Positions 24,416 through 36,497 of a stretch of 64,000 nt of DNA are shown in pieces. Numbering within the stretch: position 1 is the stretch's first letter; every line of letters starts with the position of its first letter. The notes beneath the pieces were generated by a model. The model saw only the letters and a list, made by a program, of their open reading frames with translations. It made no database searches and was not told where the DNA came from. The translations under genes and the position numbers were made by a program. Source of the DNA: Gigaspora rosea (taxonomy: Eukaryota; Glomeromycota; Glomeromycetes; Diversisporales; Gigasporaceae); assembly GCA_003550325.1 (NCBI GenBank), contig QKWP01000510.1, positions 115,929-179,928 on the forward strand, given 5' to 3'.

Positions 24416-24589
24416 AGCTTATTTTTGGAGTAGCTTATTTTCGAAAATATATGGTATCTCTAAATATTCTGTACTATAGCTATTAGAAAATTTATATTTA
24501 AATTCAAAGTAGAAAAATTTTATCTGATTTTAATTTTTTTTCAAAATATTTTATTTTTTTAAAAAATTTTTACTTAATTAGAAAAAACT

Positions 24590-25075
24590 TTTACAACTCT
24601 TTTTGACAATCACTTATACCAAATTTTCTAAAAACACTGACCTACAAAAACTCTATCTATATACAACAAATTATCACCAAGCTACTATCAGATACAAAGT
24701 CCATTTATTGGATGTTCTGTATCTGAAATAAAAATGAAAAAAATATGCAGACTTTAAGTAAAGCAGGCATCTTGGTGGGCTTTGGTACTATTAGCAAAGA
24801 TGTAGTAGAGAGATTCGGAAGCTTTGTCAAGTTTTATGGATATAAAAATAGAAGTAGAGGCTTGGTTAGATATGTCATTCTATTTAGCATAACTCCTTTA
24901 AACTTCTTTAGATTTGGTACTTCTTTTTTGTACTCTTTGGTCTTTTTAAAATTTCAAAAAAGTAGGCATTTTGGTTTATCCCCTCTAAGTGTTTACTCTT
25001 TTTAAATTGGAAATGTGCCTTCCAAATTAGAATCAATATCATAAATAAAATTTGTTTTTGTATATATAATAAACA
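24590..25075 (+). repeat. Dispersed repeat, related to 51200-51670
   Basis: Shared order of motifs with 51200-51670 includes TATACCAA(A/C)TTTT, ACTGA(C/T)CTA, TTTGGTACTATT / ATGGTACTATT, and TTTAAAATTTCAA(A/C)AAAGT(A/G)GGCATTTT. An 86-codon frame is open here (24745-25005) but is broken in the other copy, so it could be a decayed coding fragment. No domain is recognised. Confidence 0.5.
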
Positions 25076-25104
25076 AGAAGGACATGTTAGAGGTTGGAAA
25101 AGAT

Positions 25105-25575
25105 AATATACCGTATATTCCTAAAAATAAGCTACCTTTTTTTGGACGATTTTGACCTCAAAAAATCAGGGTAGCTTATTTTTGGTATATAGAAGATTTT
25201 AAGCAATCTTATACTTAACGTAGAGTAGCTTATTTTCGGGAGTTATTTTTTAAAAAAATTCTTATGTATATAAATTTGCATGAACAGGTTTTCCACATAC
25301 ACATACGCGTACATATGTAAAAAACGGTATGTGAATCTTAAAATGTGTTTATGCCACATTTGGCTATGTTTAATAAAGTACATGTCCGTAGTTTCAATTA
25401 ATTTTTTTTTATATTTTAAAATTTTTATTTTTTTTTACAGTTTTTATTTTTTTATTTTTTTTTATTACCGTTTTTTTATTTATATTTTAAACTTTTTTGG
25501 TTTAATTTTTTATTTTGTTTATTTTAAACTTTTTTTGTTTGAATTTAACTAATTTTAACACCTGGTTAAAGTTAT
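25105..25575. repeat. 'AAAATAAGCTACC' MITE copy and T-rich tail
   Basis: CGTATATTCCTAAAAATAAG at 25111 and GTAGCTTATTTTCGGGAGTT at 25225 are inverted ends of the family. The following 25380-25555 is T-rich low complexity. The 90-codon frame 25280-25552 is Phe/Tyr/Leu-rich by composition only. Confidence 0.65.
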
Positions 25576-25860
25576 AAATTTTAACCACCCTTTATTTTTA
25601 TATAAGTTTTTTATATAAAAAATTATTTTTTAAAGATTAGGGTTAGGGTATAGGTCTATTTAAGTTAGAGAATGGATTTATTTATATGCAAAATTAAATG
25701 CCAAAAACTTTTATTTAATAGCCCAAAGTTGGTTTTTGTAATAAATTTTGTGATATTGATAATTTTTTAAATTTTTTTCTAAATTTTTTTAAAAATTTCT
25801 TTATTGTGTTATACAAGATTCTGCAACCTGATTGGTAAATCATAGGGTGGTTATATCACC
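25575..25860. repeat. MITE relative with telomere-like core
   Basis: Imperfect inverted ends (AAATTTTAACCACCCTTTA and the complement of AATCATAGGGTGGTTATA) enclose GATTAGGGTTAGGGTATAGG at 25636. The interior ATGCAAAATTAAATGCC resembles the 19330-19640 and 36498-36897 elements. Confidence 0.55.
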
Positions 25861-25972
25861 AGAGGGGCAAGTTAGCAACACTCTTTTTGTTTTATTTATT
25901 TTAAAAATTTTTTTTATTTTTTTTTTATTATTTAGTTTTTTTAACGGTTTTATTTTATAAATTATATATATA

Positions 25973-26005
<33 letters not shown>

Positions 26006-26520
26006 NNNNNNNNNNNNNNNNNNNNNNNNNNNNNNNNNNNNNNNNNNNNNNNNNNNNNNNNNNNNNNNNNNNNNNNNNNNNNNNNNNNNNNNNNNNNNNN
26101 NNNNNNNNNNNNNNNNNNNNNNNNNNNNNNNNNNNNNNNNNNNNNNNNNNNNNNNNNNNNNNNNNNNNNNNNNNNNNNNNNNNNNNNNNNNNNNNNNNNN
26201 NNNNNNNNNNNNNNNNNNNNNNNNNNNNNNNNNNNNNNNNNNNNNNNNNNNNNNNNNNNNNNNNNNNNNNNNNNNNNNNNNNNNNNNNNNNNNNNNNNNN
26301 NNNNNNNNNNNNNNNNNNNNNNNNNNNNNNNNNNNNNNNNNNNNNNNNNNNNNNNNNNNNNNNNNNNNNNNNNNNNNNNNNNNNNNNNNNNNNNNNNNNN
26401 NNNNNNNNNNNNNNNNNNNNNNNNNNNNNNNNNNNNNNNNNNNNNNNNNNNNNNNNNNNNNNNNNNNNNNNNNNNNNNNNNNNNNNNNNNNNNNNNNNNN
26501 NNNNNNNNNNNNNNNNNNNN
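26006..26520. other. Assembly gap (N run)
   Basis: A run of 515 N preceded by a 25-T homopolymer. Any open frame spanning it is artificial. Confidence 0.99.
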
Positions 26521-26690
26521 CCATCAAGTTCGTGCCTCATTGGACCGACCTTACATCTTGTATGACTTCGGTTATTCCTAATCGGGTTCTGACTATCAAA
26601 TTCAATTTACCGCCAGGCGGTATTGAACCGGCAACCTTCAATTGGGGACCTGGGAGCATAACCGCTATGCTATCGACCCGCAGGTCTATA
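26521..26690 (-). mobile_element. tRNA-like SINE head, second family (partial)
   Basis: On the minus strand the sequence CGATAGCATAGCGGTTATGC (near 26675) contains a good A box (TAGCATAGCGG) with a perfect GCAT/ATGC D-arm pairing. GCCGGTTCAATACCGCC about 40 bases on contains a B box (GGTTCAATACC). The anticodon stem does not pair well and the sequence runs on into a non-tRNA body, so a tRNA-derived SINE or tRNA pseudogene is more likely than a working tRNA. It is cut by the assembly gap. Confidence 0.6.
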
Positions 26691-27580
26691 TCTTTTTTTT
26701 AAATTATTATTTTTTACTTAATTATGGTATGTTATTTATTTATTTAAATTATTATAAATTTTTTTATTATTAGTTTAATTTAAATTAATAATTATTTTTA
26801 AAATCTTTAATTTACCGTAATGTTTCGCTCTATTTATTTATTTATTTACTGATGTTTTTATGGATTAATAGTTAAATTAGGTAGATAATGGGTGGATAGA
26901 TGGACTTTATGAATAGAAGGGTGGGGCGGATAGATGGTTTTTGGATGGAGTAAAGGTAGTGTTGTCACCGAACATAGTCCGAGCTATTTTGGAGCGGACC
27001 AGATATTTTCAGACATTGTCCAATGTCTGTGTTCGAATTATGTCTGACTAAATGGATTGTCACCAAACATTGTCTGCACAATATTTGTCAGACACAGACA
27101 TATTATGGACCGGACATTGTCCGATATCTGAATTTGTAATTGAAAAAAATTATTGTGCACAATTACTATTTATAGTGGCAACCAGAAATAATTAGACAAA
27201 CAAGTATTTAAACATGTAGGCAAGATAAATTTAGAAATGAAACAACTTTATCGCAATGAAATATTGGAGTACACACTTAAATTGTATTATTTAACTTTGT
27301 TAAATTTTAATTTCGATTAATAATAAAAATGGGTCTTTTGAAAATTTTTAATAAAATTAATATCCGATTATATTAGCGAAGGTTTTTAAACACAATTTCA
27401 TAATATATTTAAACTATCAGCACTTTAAATAAACTAAAATAAAAAAAAACGCAAATTTTAATTAATAAATTAAAATCTTTATAGCAACGCAGAGTACTTA
27501 TTTTGAAAAAATATTATATGAAGCGAAAGAATACATCTTACGCCTACCACTGGCAAGCATAGCATTCTAATTTATGGAGG
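26691..27580. other. Gene-free stretch with a GTCCGA/CAGACA motif cluster
   Basis: At 26950-27135 the motifs GGACCGGACATTGTCCGA, CAGACATTGTCC and their inverses recur several times, starting TAGTGTTGTCACC. This resembles the subterminal repeats of hAT MITEs (compare 17759-18049). The remainder is AT-rich without genes. Confidence 0.5.
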
Positions 27581-27583
27581 TTA

Positions 27584-27742
27584 GGGTGCTGACATTTATT
27601 ATCTAATATTCATTTACTATAGGGGCTTACCCCACCCCCAGATAAGATCTATAAATAGAATTTTAGCCAATCAAATTTAACTAAGGTAAGATTTTTCTTG
27701 ACTCCCACCCCCTAAAATATTACCTAATAAATGTCAGTGCCC
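27584..27742. repeat. PIF/Harbinger-type MITE, second copy
   Basis: 159 bp, same ends as 12876-13035 (right end AATAAATGTCAGTGCCC; left end one substitution), with direct TTA at 27581-27583 and 27743-27745. The interior is about 95 percent identical to the first copy by eye. Confidence 0.85.
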
Positions 27743-27774
27743 TTATCCGAAATATGCTTAAAATTAATGAGTTT

Positions 27775-28280
27775 TTATAAATTTTAGTACATCTGGCAAA
27801 AAATTGACAGACTGAACATTTGCCGATTCAATAAGTTTGATTTGGTAGTGACCATTACTGAAATCACAAACTTATCAAATCGACAAATATTCGGTCTATC
27901 AGTTTTTTGCCAATGCCCCAAATTTATGAAACAGCTGTAATCTTATTGAAGATGGCAAGGTAATAATGTAAGTAAGTAATAATTACTTTGTTGACGAAAA
28001 ATTATTATATATTATGGTTACAATTGTAAATTTAACCTCTAATCTGATTAGGTTATGTTTTTGCTTATAACAATTTTTTTTTACTTAGATTGCTTATTAC
28101 GCAAGAAAATTACAACTGTTTTTATAAATTTTGGGACATCTGGCAAAAAATTGACCTACCGAATATTTGCTGATTCAATAAGCTTTGATTCGATAGTGAT
28201 CATTTACCACAATTACAAACTTATCGAATCGACAAATATTCGGTTGGCAATTTTTTACCAGATGTCCCAGAATTTATAAA
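27775..28280. repeat. Two copies of a palindromic MITE side by side
   Basis: Copies at about 27775-27915 and 28115-28280 each start TTATAAATTTTGGGACATCT (or close) and end in the inverse. The core is CAATAAG…CTTATCGAATCGACAAATATTCGG. Non-coding. The open frame 28055-28279 is part of the second copy. Confidence 0.75.
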
Positions 28281-29237
28281 ACAACAGTAAAGGAAATAAT
28301 AAGCAATTTTTATCCGTTATTTTTTGACATAATTGTATAGGTCTTTGTAGCTATTCCGACTACCATTAATACTAATATTGTTTGGTAGCTTAAAGCATCC
28401 CAAGTATTGTTTCAAACTAATATCTCAAATTCTGCAATTGAAAATTATTAGACCAATGGAAATATATAGCTTAACTACAAATTCTGCATATACTGCAAAT
28501 TCAGTAAATTCGGTAATGCACCGCAGAATATACAGAATTCTGGACAGCTTAATAGTTTGTATATTTATATCAATATGCTTACCTTTAAAATGTAATAAAA
28601 GTTGATCAAAATACTAAATTCCTACTTATTATTAATTCTGAATCTATGAATTTCTGTATCTATCTAAAACATATTACGAAACAATGGGTTATGCTGGTTG
28701 ATTGTATTTATTAGATAATATGTTTACATATTAATATTAACAATGGTTAAAATTTATCTCTTTTTATTAATATATATATTGGATTTCATGTGCTTCTATA
28801 ATTGTATCTAATTTGACTACGCATTAATAGACGCATAAATAAATATGTATTAATAAAGAAAGTCTATATTTTGTATAAGCTATGCATAAACATTCATTAG
28901 TATTATCGTCTTGACAAAGTCGTTCGTGTTATGGTTAAATAAAAAAAAATTATAAATGGGAATATAATATTTTAAGTATAGTGTATCTAAAATTTTAACC
29001 AAAAATAAATAAAGAATGATGACTCAAAGAAGAATGTTAGCTTTTGCATTTTCTTTGTTTACTTAGTATTGTTCTCTCATATTACGATTGTGTTTTTTTT
29101 TTTGAATAAGTAAGTTAACTTATATTTATTAAATAGATAAGGCCGAATATTGTATTATAAATATAAGTCTTACCTGAAGAAACAGATATAAATATTTGAC
29201 ATTATATTTCAACGATGTATACTAATCTTCAATCAAC
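28281..29237. other. Gene-free stretch, 5' flank of the hAT element
   Basis: No gene is seen. The open frame 28378-28605 is unsupported. The left terminal repeat of the hAT element probably lies here, but I could not identify it. Confidence 0.4.
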
Positions 29238-30201
29238 ATGCCATTATCGCAATTATTAGAGAAGCATATTATTAAATCTACAGAAAGATTTAGTAAAAGT
29301 AATATTAAAGTCTATTGCAAATCATGCGTTGAAGTATTGGGTGAGGACGAAGGCAAAAAAAAATGCTTTCCTAACAAAACAGATAGAATTATTCAGCATT
29401 TAAAAAAATGCGTACATTTTGTGAACAAAACGTTACCAGAAGAAAAAGAAAAAATTTTTGTACTACCTAATAGTAAAGGAATTTCAAATGAAAATCAATC
29501 TGGTAAAAAAGGATTATTTTATTTATTTATTATTTATAAAACTAAATAGTTTTTTTTAGCTTTCCCTTATGATATCATATCCAATTCCTCAAAGTCTTCT
29601 TCAGCACAAAAAATTATTGTATATTTTTCTTCTTATGGTCCTTTTGATAACTATACGGTTCGACCATTATCATAGCAAGATGAAAAAAAGTTAGAAATTC
29701 TTTTATTGAGGTTAACGATATCTTGTGGGATTCCTTTTTATTGGATTAACAATCCAGAGACAAAAAAACTGTTTCAATTTTTGAATCCTCTTCTTAAACT
29801 TCCGGACTGTCGATTCCTCAGTGGACGAATTTTAAAGGTAGCTGTATTTGAAAAAGATAAAATAATGAACGAAGAACTGTGCCAAGATAAAATTGGCGTT
29901 ATATTAATATTCGACAGTTGGACAAACGTAAAAGCTGAGCAATTGTTAGGCATAATAGTCATTACTTCAAATGGAAAACCGCATGCTTGGAATGCAACTG
30001 ATGTTAGTTTGGAGAGAGAAACCCATATTAAAGTAATAGAAAAAACAAAAGAAATGATTCATGAGTTACAAAGCATGGAAATAAAGGTTTCCGCTGTTGT
30101 TACCGATAGCGCAGGCCCATATGCGGCTGCAAGATATATGATATTTTGAAAATTTTTTTTTTTTAAGTTGAATTGCATTGACATATAAGCATTAGTAGCA
30201 C

Positions 30202-30556
30202 AAGTCGAAATAAGGCAAATCAGGTCCAAATCAGTATCACAAGATACTGATATGAACCCGATTTGAAACAGATATTTGGCACAAATAAGATACCTATAGA
30301 ATACAATTCGGATTTATATCAGCTCACAAGACATATCGGCAAAATGATGGCTCAATAGATAAATCGATAGAGCTATAAGATAAGCTCTATTGATTTACCT
30401 ATTAAGCTATCATTTTGCCAATATGTCTTGTGAGCTGATAAGAATCCGAATTGTATCATAGGTATCTTATTTGTGCCAAATATCTGTTTCAAATCGGGTT
30501 CATATCAGGATCTTGTGATGCCGATTTGAACCTGATTTGCCTTATTTCGACCTGTG
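30202..30556. repeat. Palindromic MITE inside the hAT intron
   Basis: Arms start AGTCGAAATAAGGCAAATCA and end in the near complement, centred near 30375 (GAGCTATAAGATAAGCTC). Arm identity is high, with a few mismatches. It lies about 70 bp past the exon 2 boundary. Non-coding; the 63-codon frame 30451-30642 is incidental. Confidence 0.85.
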
Positions 30557-30913
30557 TAGTGTTTGTAAAATTGGACTTTTATTTAGATATTTTGAATTTA
30601 TTAAAAATTTTAAAAGATTCAATTTCTCAAACTACTAAGTGAAATAATGTAAATTGCATCATATGATCTCATATTTTACATGGAATAAATTTTTATTTAA
30701 CTATCAGTAATTAATGTTTATCAAAGATTAGAGATGTGCCATCATCATGAGGTAATTTGTGGCATAATTCAAATGTCATACTGATAAATGCCATCTTTAA
30801 TATTTGAGCTATTATTAAATATAATCTGTAAAACTCAATTGGGTACTTCACGCTAAGTCATATAATTTGTAAGGTGTATGCTAGTTTTTAACTGCGGTAT
30901 ATATTAGCTGAAT

Positions 30914-31645
30914 GCTACTATAGTGCAAGAAGTCTACCGTAGGTTTCCGAAAATAAGCAACCTCCAAAAGGAGCTACTCCCCAGATTTTCAGAAAAATTT
31001 TTAAAGAAATCGTTAATAGTTGCTACATATAAAACTTTTTTTTACTATATAAACTTCAAAAGGTCGAATAAGTAAAGTTGTTCAGCGCAACAAAATACAC
31101 CTATAGTAAAAATTTCATGGCATTTGGACAACTTTTTATTAGTACGTTTTTCAATTTTTTGAAAAATTTAACAATTCGAAAATAAGCTACCCCTACGATT
31201 TTTTGTGTAACTTTTTGGCCAAAAAGGGTAGCTTATTTTCGGATAAATACGGTATACTCAACATGTTTCAATTTTTAAATCATTATAATTTTTTGTGCAA
31301 GAGGTTTTTTAAAAAAACTGAATGGTAACTTTGTAGAGCAATATTAGTTCTATAAGTTTGCCAAATATTTTTTTGAAAAACCTTCTCTATTAAAAGTTAA
31401 TGCGTTTTAAAGATTACTATTGTTTTATATATAATTACTATGTGTTTCAATTTTAATTAACTTTAAAGTGCTATAACTTTTTATAAAGGCAACATTTTAA
31501 AAATCTGACCAGTAACTTTGTTCATTATGATATGCTTTACAAATTTGCCAAATATCTTTTAAAAATATTGTTTCTACAAAAAGTTGATGTATTTTAAAGT
31601 TATACTATTTTATTGTCTAGTATAGGCTTCTTGCACCATAGCAAT
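30914..31645. repeat. MITE containing a nested 'AAAATAAGCTACC' MITE
   Basis: Outer inverted ends pair GCTACTATAGTGCAAGAAG with CTTCTTGCACCATAGC (31627-31642). Inside the left end sits 30937-31255, an uninterrupted copy of the TAGCTTATTTTCGG family (inverted ends TACCGTA…CCGAAAATAAGC). The remainder (31260-31620) is a degenerate tandem pair of about 190-bp units sharing TAACTTTGT and GTTTGCCAAATAT. Both elements are inside hAT intron 2. Confidence 0.75.
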
Positions 31646-32041
31646 AATTATTTTGGCCAGATAAATATACCAGTTAATCAATTATGCGATCCTCTATTTC
31701 TACCATAATTTGCTATTTCTAAAATGGAATATATAGATCATGACCAGAATTAGTTGGGATTAGAGTAAGCAGATTTTTATAATAGTTAGTAATCATAGTA
31801 GAAATAGCAAATTATAATGGTATGTAGAAATAGTAATTCTCTTAATTATATACACGTCGCTTTGGTTCAAAAGCTTATACAATGATAACGAGTCTCATAT
31901 CGACATCTGGTTATAACAGCAGTTTTAAATTTTTGAGTCTTGGTTAAACTAATATCTAATGATAAGAATTTTTTTGTTTTTAAAGAATATCAATATAACC
32001 AGGTAACATGTACTATATATATTAAAAATAACATATTTAAT

Positions 32042-32418
32042 TGATGATCTGGATAAGATCTGCAAAATTACTATATTGGGACAATAGTAAATTTGGGGAT
32101 AAGTACAATATAAACTTTTATTATATGCTGAAATCTTACAACTACCTCTATGGTAAGAGATTTTTTATTAAGCTACCAGCTCAAGTCAATTAATTGAAAG
32201 TAGTAGAGCTCACTGAGACGCATCTAATAGTAGTTAGATCATTCAATTGGCCTAGTATATGCTGAGATATCACTAAAAAATGATTAGATGACTATATAAA
32301 TTCCATGTAAACAAGGTGGTTGTAAGATTTCAGCATATAATAAAAACATAGTAAATCCAGTGTAAATCCCTCCAAATTCAAATATAAAAATTCTGCAGAT
32401 CTTATCCGGATCAGCAAT
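32042..32418. repeat. Nested inverted repeats in the hAT intron
   Basis: The outer arms pair TGATGATCTGGATAAGATCT with its complement at 32398-32418. The next arms pair TTATATGCTGAAATCTTACA with its complement at 32316-32336. A half-copy of the 7350-8205 module (GAGCTCACTGAGACGCATCT) is enclosed. At 32460-32545 an AGTCACTCTCGTTATAATGA end looks pogo-like. Confidence 0.7.
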
Positions 32419-34241
32419 TAATAATTCGTTAACTCATTATTTTTTTTTTAATAATATAAGTCACTCTCGTTATAATGAAGTGATCGATTGTGAGATTTTT
32501 TCACTATATCGAGAGTCTTAAAAATTCACTATATCATGAAGTTATTATCTACACTGACTTTACTATAATAGTAATAATTTTAGAATATAGATTGTTAGAA
32601 TGCTTTAAATTTTTTTTCTTTTTTTTAAAAAAATATTAGACAAAAACTAAGACTCACCAAAAGGAATCTTGTATTTTTACCGTGTTTCGCTCATCAGCTT
32701 AACTTAAGCGTTGGTAAAATTTTTAAGGAATCGATCGAATTAAAAACAACCAGATCAAGCAATTCGACTAGCCACATTTTTTAGAAACGCAAATAATAAA
32801 TATTTTATTGCAAAATTGCGTAACCAACAAAAATTAACTTATAAGAAATATTATGGCATAGCAGTTCCAGGAGAAACCAGATGGAACAGTTATTATACTG
32901 TAGCAAATACTCTTTTACGAAGTCAGCAAGTATTGAAGGTATTTGAATATGCAATTTTTTTTTTTTTTTTTTTATAAATTTATAAAATTTTTTATATATC
33001 TTTAGATTCTCGCTCTTAATCATCAACTACCACTTGTCCAAACTCGGCGGCAAGTTGGTGAAAATCCAACAATTAACCATGATATTTTAGAAATTATTAA
33101 CTTGGGAACGTTTTGAACAAACTTGACAACAATTGCGGAAATTCTGTATCCTTACTATAAGATACTAAACATTTTACAAAGTAATAATGCAAGGTTAATC
33201 CATGTCATGCATGGCTTTGCATACTTGGTCCAACTGTGGAATAATAATACTAACCAACAATTAGCTGAAAAAGTTTTAACTTGACTAGAAAAAAGGTGGA
33301 ATAGCTGGGAACAACCCTTATTAATTTTATCATGTTTGTTGTATCCAAAATACCGCATGTCCTATTTTAGGAATAGGTTAACAATCAATTATGCAATATT
33401 AGGCAAATATTTAATTTACTACTATAAAGCTTGGACTGGAAAAAATCCTACATACATTCTGTGTGAGTTCAACAAGTTTTCAATGAAGGATTACCCTTTG
33501 ATGATGATACATATGATCAATTTAATGATATTTGGAAATATTAAAAATTTGTGGGTGCTATAACAAAAGAGTTAGAAAAAGTGGCTTGCAGATTATACAG
33601 AATTTGTGTAAATGCAGCTGCCGTTGAACATCTTTGGAGTTGTATGGGTTATTTGCAAACGGATCAGAGATGTCGACTTGCAGTAATAATTTTGTGGCAT
33701 GCATTTTTTTTCTTTTTTTTTAATTCATTTCCGCCAAATAATTTTTTTGCAATTAAAAGCTAATTTCCTTTTTTTTTTAGTCGCCAAAGGCCTTCAATAT
33801 GTCTAAATTAAGAGCTGAGATTAAATGGAGCCATCGACAAAAATCAAATTCTGCTAAATTACCTCTGCCAAGTTTTTAAACCGATATACAACAAGAGACT
33901 ACTACAGTAGTAAAAAAGACGATCTTTCTAATAAGATTGAACCCGAAAATGAAGCAAGACACAAAACTGAGTCTGAAGAAATTCAGAATGAAGATAATAC
34001 CACAACTGAAGACTTTGATGAAGAAGGGACAGTAAAATCTGATTCTTTAGGAGAATTTAGTCAATTCTTGAACGTATGGGTAGTAATATCGGCAGAGGAA
34101 ACTGAAGAATTAACGAGTATAGAATACGAAGAAGATGAGGAAATATTTTCTTTATCAGTTGGTGATATTATTCACCCAGTAATTGACTCTAATGCCAAAT
34201 GGGACATACTCACACTTTTTAATGAATTACCATTACCGTAA

Positions 34242-34872
34242 TTCTTTTTTTTTTAAAAAAAAAAAAAAATCAGAATGTTTTTTATTACAATGATAATAAA
34301 GATATTATAATAAAGATATTAAGGTGCGAATTGCATATAGATTTATAAAATTACTTAGAAGAACTGTTGTATATAATACATATTAAATTTTGTCATCATT
34401 CCCATAGAAATTAAACTTGCCAGTTATCATTGTTTGAATATAAAGATAAGCAAGGGAATTATGTCAGTAATAATTACTTATTTTTTTACAATCACTGGTA
34501 AAATTTAAAAAATTCACTATGCTGAATCGAATGCCATTCAACATGGCAAATTTTTAAATTTTACCAGTAAATACATATCATTAAATACTTATGCTACTAA
34601 GCAATATGTTGAATATAAGAATAGTATCAGGTAAATGCATTTTATGCTACTTTATAAATAGATATTGGTTCTCCTAGTGTTACGCTTTAGATACATATCT
34701 AAATTATACCGGGTAGATGAAAAGTTTTTGGTTCAAAAAAGATGAGATAGCTTATTTTCGAGTAAAACAAGTTTTTGGTTTTTTGGTCAAAACCAAGGTG
34801 TAGCTTATTTTCAAAGTAGCTTATTTTCGGGAATATATAGTAATGAAATTTCTTACTAAAACATTTTTTTAG
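34242..34872. repeat. Small MITE hairpin and a 'TAGCTTATTTT' fragment
   Basis: At 34495-34567 ACTGGTAAAATTTAAAAAAT and the inverse bracket a 25-bp loop. At 34735-34845 a partial copy of the AAAATAAGCTACC family ends in TTATTTTCGGGAATATATAG. No gene follows the hAT stop codon here. Confidence 0.6.
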
Positions 34873-35241
34873 ATATATGGGTCCTCAAAAATAGAAACCA
34901 GACAATTTGCAAATCACGGGTTTTGAGAAAATCAGCAAAAACCATTTTGTTACACAAAATCAAAACAATCTAAAAATAGTATATTCATGATTAACAAACC
35001 TGTTTAAACAGAACTATCAGATCTATAGACCTGTAAATTGCTTCAAAATCGCAGTAAATCTATTTTTAGATTATAGCGTCAAAAGCTTTTAACCGTTGTA
35101 TCACAAAAATTTATTAAGTGATCAGACTTTCATTATTAAGTAAAAAAGTTTTGTCATTAAATTTTACACCTGATCAATCAAACAGGTTAATTTTCAAAAA
35201 ATTGTCAAATTGTCTGGTTTCTACTTTTGAGGGCCCATATA
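34873..35241. repeat. MITE with ~38-bp terminal inverted repeats
   Basis: The left end ATATATGGGTCCTCAAAAAT and the right end complement (CTTTTGAGGGCCCATATA) continue into GAAACCAGACAATTTG on both sides. The interior TTACACCTGATCAATC relates it to the 19330-19640 family. Non-coding. Confidence 0.75.
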
Positions 35242-36104
35242 GATTTTTTTCATTTAATATACATATAGTATTTGGTATAACAGGTATTAATAATGCTATT
35301 ATGTTTTTTTTCTTTTGTTTTTTTTTTATTTTTATATTTTTGTTAAATTTGGTTTTTCGTTTAGGTAGTAGTTGATATTCCCCTATTTTATTTTTTCTTT
35401 TATATGTTTTCTTTTCACTTGTAGTTTTTTTTTTTAGTAAACCTTTTCTACTAAAGAAGTTAAAAAAGAAAAGTTTAAAAAAAAGGCAATCTTGATATGA
35501 CAAGCATGTGCCAGCTAGTAATAGGAGAAACCAAATTCTTAGTAAGTTGAAAATCTGAATTAAGGCAAAAAATTAGCTAAATAGATTGCATCTGGATAAA
35601 ATTGGGTAAGCTTTTTGTTATAATAGAATGTAATGTACACATAAATGCAGTTTTATATAGCCAGAATTGCTGAATTAAAAAAAAAAAACTTTCAAACTTA
35701 TTAGTATTTTAATTAATCATATTAATACTAATTAGCCAAATTGTGGTAATCATCATATAGCCCAAGTAGAATCTATTTTTAATTGATAGTTCACTAGTTA
35801 ATCAAAGATCATCTATAGTATAATATAATGCAAATTACATATAAAAATTACTATAGTATAAATATGGTATGTATATATAATAATACTTGTTAACTAATTG
35901 AAAGTTGTATAGCTTGACATCTTGCCATCCACTGGGCTGATTTGGATAATCTAATCACCATTAGATGCATCTTGACAAGCTCTACAACTTTTAATTAGTT
36001 GACAACCTAGTTTATATATATATGCACGTTACACTATAGACAATCTTTGCAGACTATTAAATCTCCAATCATATGATTTTGTTCAATTTGCCAAAAAAGC
36101 CATG
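35242..36104. other. Gene-free stretch with a deletion-derived palindrome
   Basis: The reading frames over 35174-35503 are Lys/Phe-rich by composition. At 35835-36020 there is a shortened palindrome of the 7350-8205 family (AACTAATTGAAAGTTGTA … TACAACTTTTAATTAGTT, and CTTGCCATCCACTGGGC). Confidence 0.5.
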
Positions 36105-36320
36105 AATACAAATTTAGAGAGAGCTTTTTTTTTTTTTTAGAGAGCACATTTTATTTTTAGAGAGCACATTTTATTTTTAGGGAGCACTCTTTTTTTTTTT
36201 TAGAGAACACTTTTTTTTTTGTTTTAGAGAGTGCTCTTTTTTTTTAGAGAATGCTTTTTTCTTTTTTTTTTTATAGAGCACTTTTTTTTAGAGAACACTT
36301 TTTTTTATTATAGAGAGCAC
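36105..36320. repeat. Minisatellite (T)n-AGAGAGCAC
   Basis: About eight to nine imperfect units of AGAGAGCACTTTTTTTTT with variable T-run length (two units read AGAGAGCACATTTTATTTTT exactly). Purine/T strand asymmetry is strong. Confidence 0.8.
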
Positions 36321-36383
36321 TACTATCGTATTGGTAATATATAGTAATTATTGGTAGCCACCCAAAAGCTCTGCAGCTATGAA

Positions 36384-36474
36384 CAGTTCTTAGGGACAGA
36401 TCAGCGGCCAGAATTAGTATTAGAGTTAGGGTTATAGTAGGTGGGTTAGCAGCATGCACTGTCCGTAAGAACTG
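36384..36474. repeat. Small MITE with telomere-like core
   Basis: CAGTTCTTAGGGACAG at 36384-36399 is inverted at 36459-36474 (CTGTCCGTAAGAACTG, one mismatch). The 60-bp core contains TTAGAGTTAGGGTTATAG. Non-coding. Confidence 0.7.
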
Positions 36475-36497
36475 ACCCGCCCAAAAGATGGACGATA

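Larger units (their letters stand above)
29238..34241 (+). pseudogene. Decayed hAT-superfamily transposase, five exons
   Basis: Cut-and-paste transposase remnant. Exon 1 (29238-29502) encodes an N-terminal Cys/His zinc-finger-like region (CKSC…HLKKCVHF, BED type). Exon 2 (29560-30133) carries IFDSWTNV…EQLLGIIVITS and VVTDSAGPYAAAR, the hAT catalytic core. Exon 3 (32640-32938) carries FLPCFAHQLNLSVGKIFKES and PGETRWNSYYT. Exon 4 (33006-33682) carries the C-terminal dimerisation motif AAVEHLWSCMGYL. Exon 5 (33781-34241) ends in an acidic tail closing at TAA 34239. Exon phases 1, 2, 0, 0 join correctly. Damage: a stop at 29670 (TAG), stops near 33115 and 33285, frameshifts near 32755, 33485 and 33875, and AT instead of GT at the second donor (30134). 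Intron 2 is now 2.5 kb because MITEs entered it. Not functional. Confidence 0.85.

Noticed and set aside
25955..26540. 190-codon minus-strand frames across the N run
   Set aside because: They consist of undefined residues in an assembly gap plus a poly-T stretch.
35174..35503. Lys-rich minus-strand and Phe-rich plus-strand frames
   Set aside because: Both derive from the same T-rich low-complexity tract at the end of a MITE.
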